Of a stretch of 26,979 nucleotides of DNA, positions 25,691-26,979 are shown one piece after another (the first letter of the stretch is position 1; every line of letters begins with the position of its first letter). The DNA is from Neisseria shayeganii 871. Its GTDB lineage: Bacteria; Pseudomonadota; Gammaproteobacteria; Burkholderiales; Neisseriaceae. The translations under genes were made by a program, and so were the position numbers. The notes below the pieces were generated by a model, which searched no databases, was not told the DNA's origin, and was given only the letters and a program-made list of their open reading frames with translations. The stretch covers positions 2,128,125 through 2,155,103 of the forward strand of contig NZ_JH164926.1 in assembly GCF_000226875.1 (NCBI RefSeq), in the 5' to 3' direction.

Positions 25691-26767
25691 TCACAACACC
25701 GCTTGCGGATAAGCGCCGATGATTTTCACAAACGCCGCCCGCTCGGCCAGTTCGTTCAGCGCAGTGCGCACCGCCGGGCTGTCGGCATGGCCTTCGATGT
25801 CGATAAAAAACACATAATCCCACAGGCCCGCGCGGCTGGGGCGGCTTTCCAGCTTGGTCATGGACACGCCGTGGGCGGAGAAGGGCCGCAACAGGCCGTG
25901 CACCGCGCCGGCGCGGTTGGGGGCGGAGACGATGAGCGAAGTTTTGTCGCCGCCGCTGGGCACGGTGCCCTGGTGGCCGAGCACCAGAAAACGGGTGGTG
26001 TTGTTCGGCTCGTCTTCGATATTGCTCGCCACCTTGGCCAAGGCATACAGCTCGGCGGCGGCCTGGCCGGCAATGGCGGCGGCCGTCTCGTCTTCTGCCG
26101 CCAAACGGGCAGCTTCGGCATTGCTGGAAACGGAAATGCGCGCCACACCCTCCGGCAGGTGGCGGTTGAGCCATTCGTGGCATTGCGCAAGCGCCTGGGC
26201 ATGGGCATACACGCGGGTGATGCCTTCCCAACCGCCGTGGCGGCTGAGCAGATGATGGTGGATGCGCAGCACCACTTCGCCGCAGGCCTTAAGAGGCGTG
26301 GACACCAGCAAATCCAAAGTACGCCCCACCGAGCCTTCGGTGGAGTTTTCCACCGGCGCCACCACATAATCGGCCTGCCGCGCCTCCACCAGGCGGAAAC
26401 ATTCGTCGATGGTGGCGCACGGCAGGGTGTGGGCGGCATGGCCGAAGTGCTTCATGGCCGCCTGTTGGGTAAAGGTGCCCGCCGGGCCGAGATAGGCGAT
26501 GGTAAGCGGCCGCTCCACCGCCAAGCACTCGCTCATGATTTCGCGGAACAGGCGCGCCACCGCCTCGTTGGGTAGCAAACCGCGGTTGAGCAACTGGATG
26601 CGGCGCAATACCTCGGCTTCGCGCTCGGGACGGTACACCACGCCGGTGCCTTTCAGTTCGCCGATGGCGCGGGCATGGCCGGCGCGCTGGTTGAGCAGGT
26701 CGAGAATGGCGGCATCGATTTCGTCGATGGCCTGACGGTGGGGCAGGAGTTTTTCGTGGTCGGACAT
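25691..26767 (-). CDS. pheA: Bifunctional chorismate mutase / prephenate dehydratase (P-protein)
   Basis: Converts chorismate to prephenate and then to phenylpyruvate in phenylalanine synthesis; cytoplasmic. The 358-residue protein has three parts. Residues ~8-88 are an AroQ chorismate mutase (RQAIDEIDAAILDLLNQRAGHARAIGELKG). Residues ~90-270 are prephenate dehydratase (YLGPAGTFTQQAA, VAPVENSTEGSVGRTLDLL, and the catalytic TRF at 258-260). Residues ~277-355 are an ACT regulatory domain with the Phe-binding ESRP motif (307-310), so feedback inhibition by phenylalanine is expected. ATG 26767 gives the usual N-terminus; longer in-frame readings are not supported. Shine-Dalgarno is weak. No leader peptide was seen. 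Confidence 0.96.
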   Translation of the reverse strand: MSDHEKLLPHRQAIDEIDAAILDLLNQRAGHARAIGELKGTGVVYRPEREAEVLRRIQLLNRGLLPNEAVARLFREIMSECLAVERPLTIAYLGPAGTFTQQAAMKHFGHAAHTLPCATIDECFRLVEARQADYVVAPVENSTEGSVGRTLDLLVSTPLKACGEVVLRIHHHLLSRHGGWEGITRVYAHAQALAQCHEWLNRHLPEGVARISVSSNAEAARLAAEDETAAAIAGQAAAELYALAKVASNIEDEPNNTTRFLVLGHQGTVPSGGDKTSLIVSAPNRAGAVHGLLRPFSAHGVSMTKLESRPSRAGLWDYVFFIDIEGHADSPAVRTALNELAERAAFVKIIGAYPQAVL

Positions 26768-26968
26768 GATGACGGACGGAACAATTCGAGACAGAAGAAA
26801 ATAAAGCGGTATTGTAGCCCATCTGCCCGCCGCCGGTGGCCCTTCCGCGCAGCGAAGCAGCAGGCCGGAGTTGCCAAACCGCCCTCCGGACACTTTTCTG
26901 CTTACTACCTTGATGCCCCGGAGTGGCGCTCATGCTCTCTGCGCTGTTGCGCTTTAAACGGCAAGCCT

Positions 26969-26979
26969 GAGACCTTTGC
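26969..26979. mobile_element. Left end of MITE family copy 4, cut by the window edge
   Basis: The last 11 bases, GAGACCTTTGC, match the terminal repeat of the family and are preceded by AGCCT (26964-26968), the same target word as in the other copies. Only the first bases are visible. Confidence 0.6.

Noticed and set aside
25293..26231. Minus-strand open frame spanning the MITE and the 3' part of pheA
   Set aside because: Arg/Pro-rich composition from an out-of-frame reading of pheA continued through repeat DNA; no start signal or motifs.

Overview
The window looks like a chromosomal segment of an Eikenella species (Neisseriaceae, Betaproteobacteria). The main evidence is about thirty copies, on both strands, of the 12-mer AGGCTACCTGAA. 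From memory of the DNA uptake sequence (DUS) dialects, this is the Eikenella form (AG-eikDUS). The gene content fits: RmpM-type outer membrane protein, norM-murB-tetR order, an ESPR-type trimeric autotransporter, and high GC with typical neisserial housekeeping genes. Species level cannot be settled by reading alone.

Layout. Bases 1-6716 are all on the minus strand: a trimeric autotransporter adhesin running off the left edge, a DUF3579/GNAT-like protein, a TetR regulator, murB and a NorM-type MATE pump. The last two overlap by 4 bp; the murB-tetR gap is rich in inverted repeats. A 161-bp MITE-like element and a DUS hairpin lie before gcvP (+). Then come a small PspC protein (-), a cold-shock-like/DUF1294 membrane protein (+), tag, pyrD, a glycine-zipper lipoprotein, and the cluster surE-pcm-nlpD (+). 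mtgA and cysB are on the minus strand. rmpM has a near-consensus promoter and a classic terminator, and is followed by an ion antiporter, rsuA and a divergent NRAMP-family transporter (+). pstS and pheA (-) close the window.

Mobile and repeated DNA. Three complete members of one short MITE family (96, 144 and 167 bp) are present, plus the first 11 bases of a fourth at the right edge. All start GAGACCTTTGC. Each complete copy is flanked by a 5-bp direct repeat AGSCT. AGGCT is also the first five bases of the DUS, and two of the three complete copies sit in or at the edge of a DUS hairpin. A second, unrelated MITE-like element lies upstream of gcvP. DUS copies occur singly, including inside genes, and as inverted pairs that serve as transcription terminators.

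Functionally this is mostly core metabolism and envelope biology: peptidoglycan (murB, mtgA, nlpD), outer membrane (rmpM, lipoproteins, adhesin), damage repair (tag, pcm, surE), transport (NorM, antiporter, NRAMP-like, PstS) and biosynthesis (pyrD, gcvP, pheA). I see no phage, plasmid, CRISPR array, tRNA or rRNA and no defence system. The most unusual signal is the link between the MITE family and the DUS.
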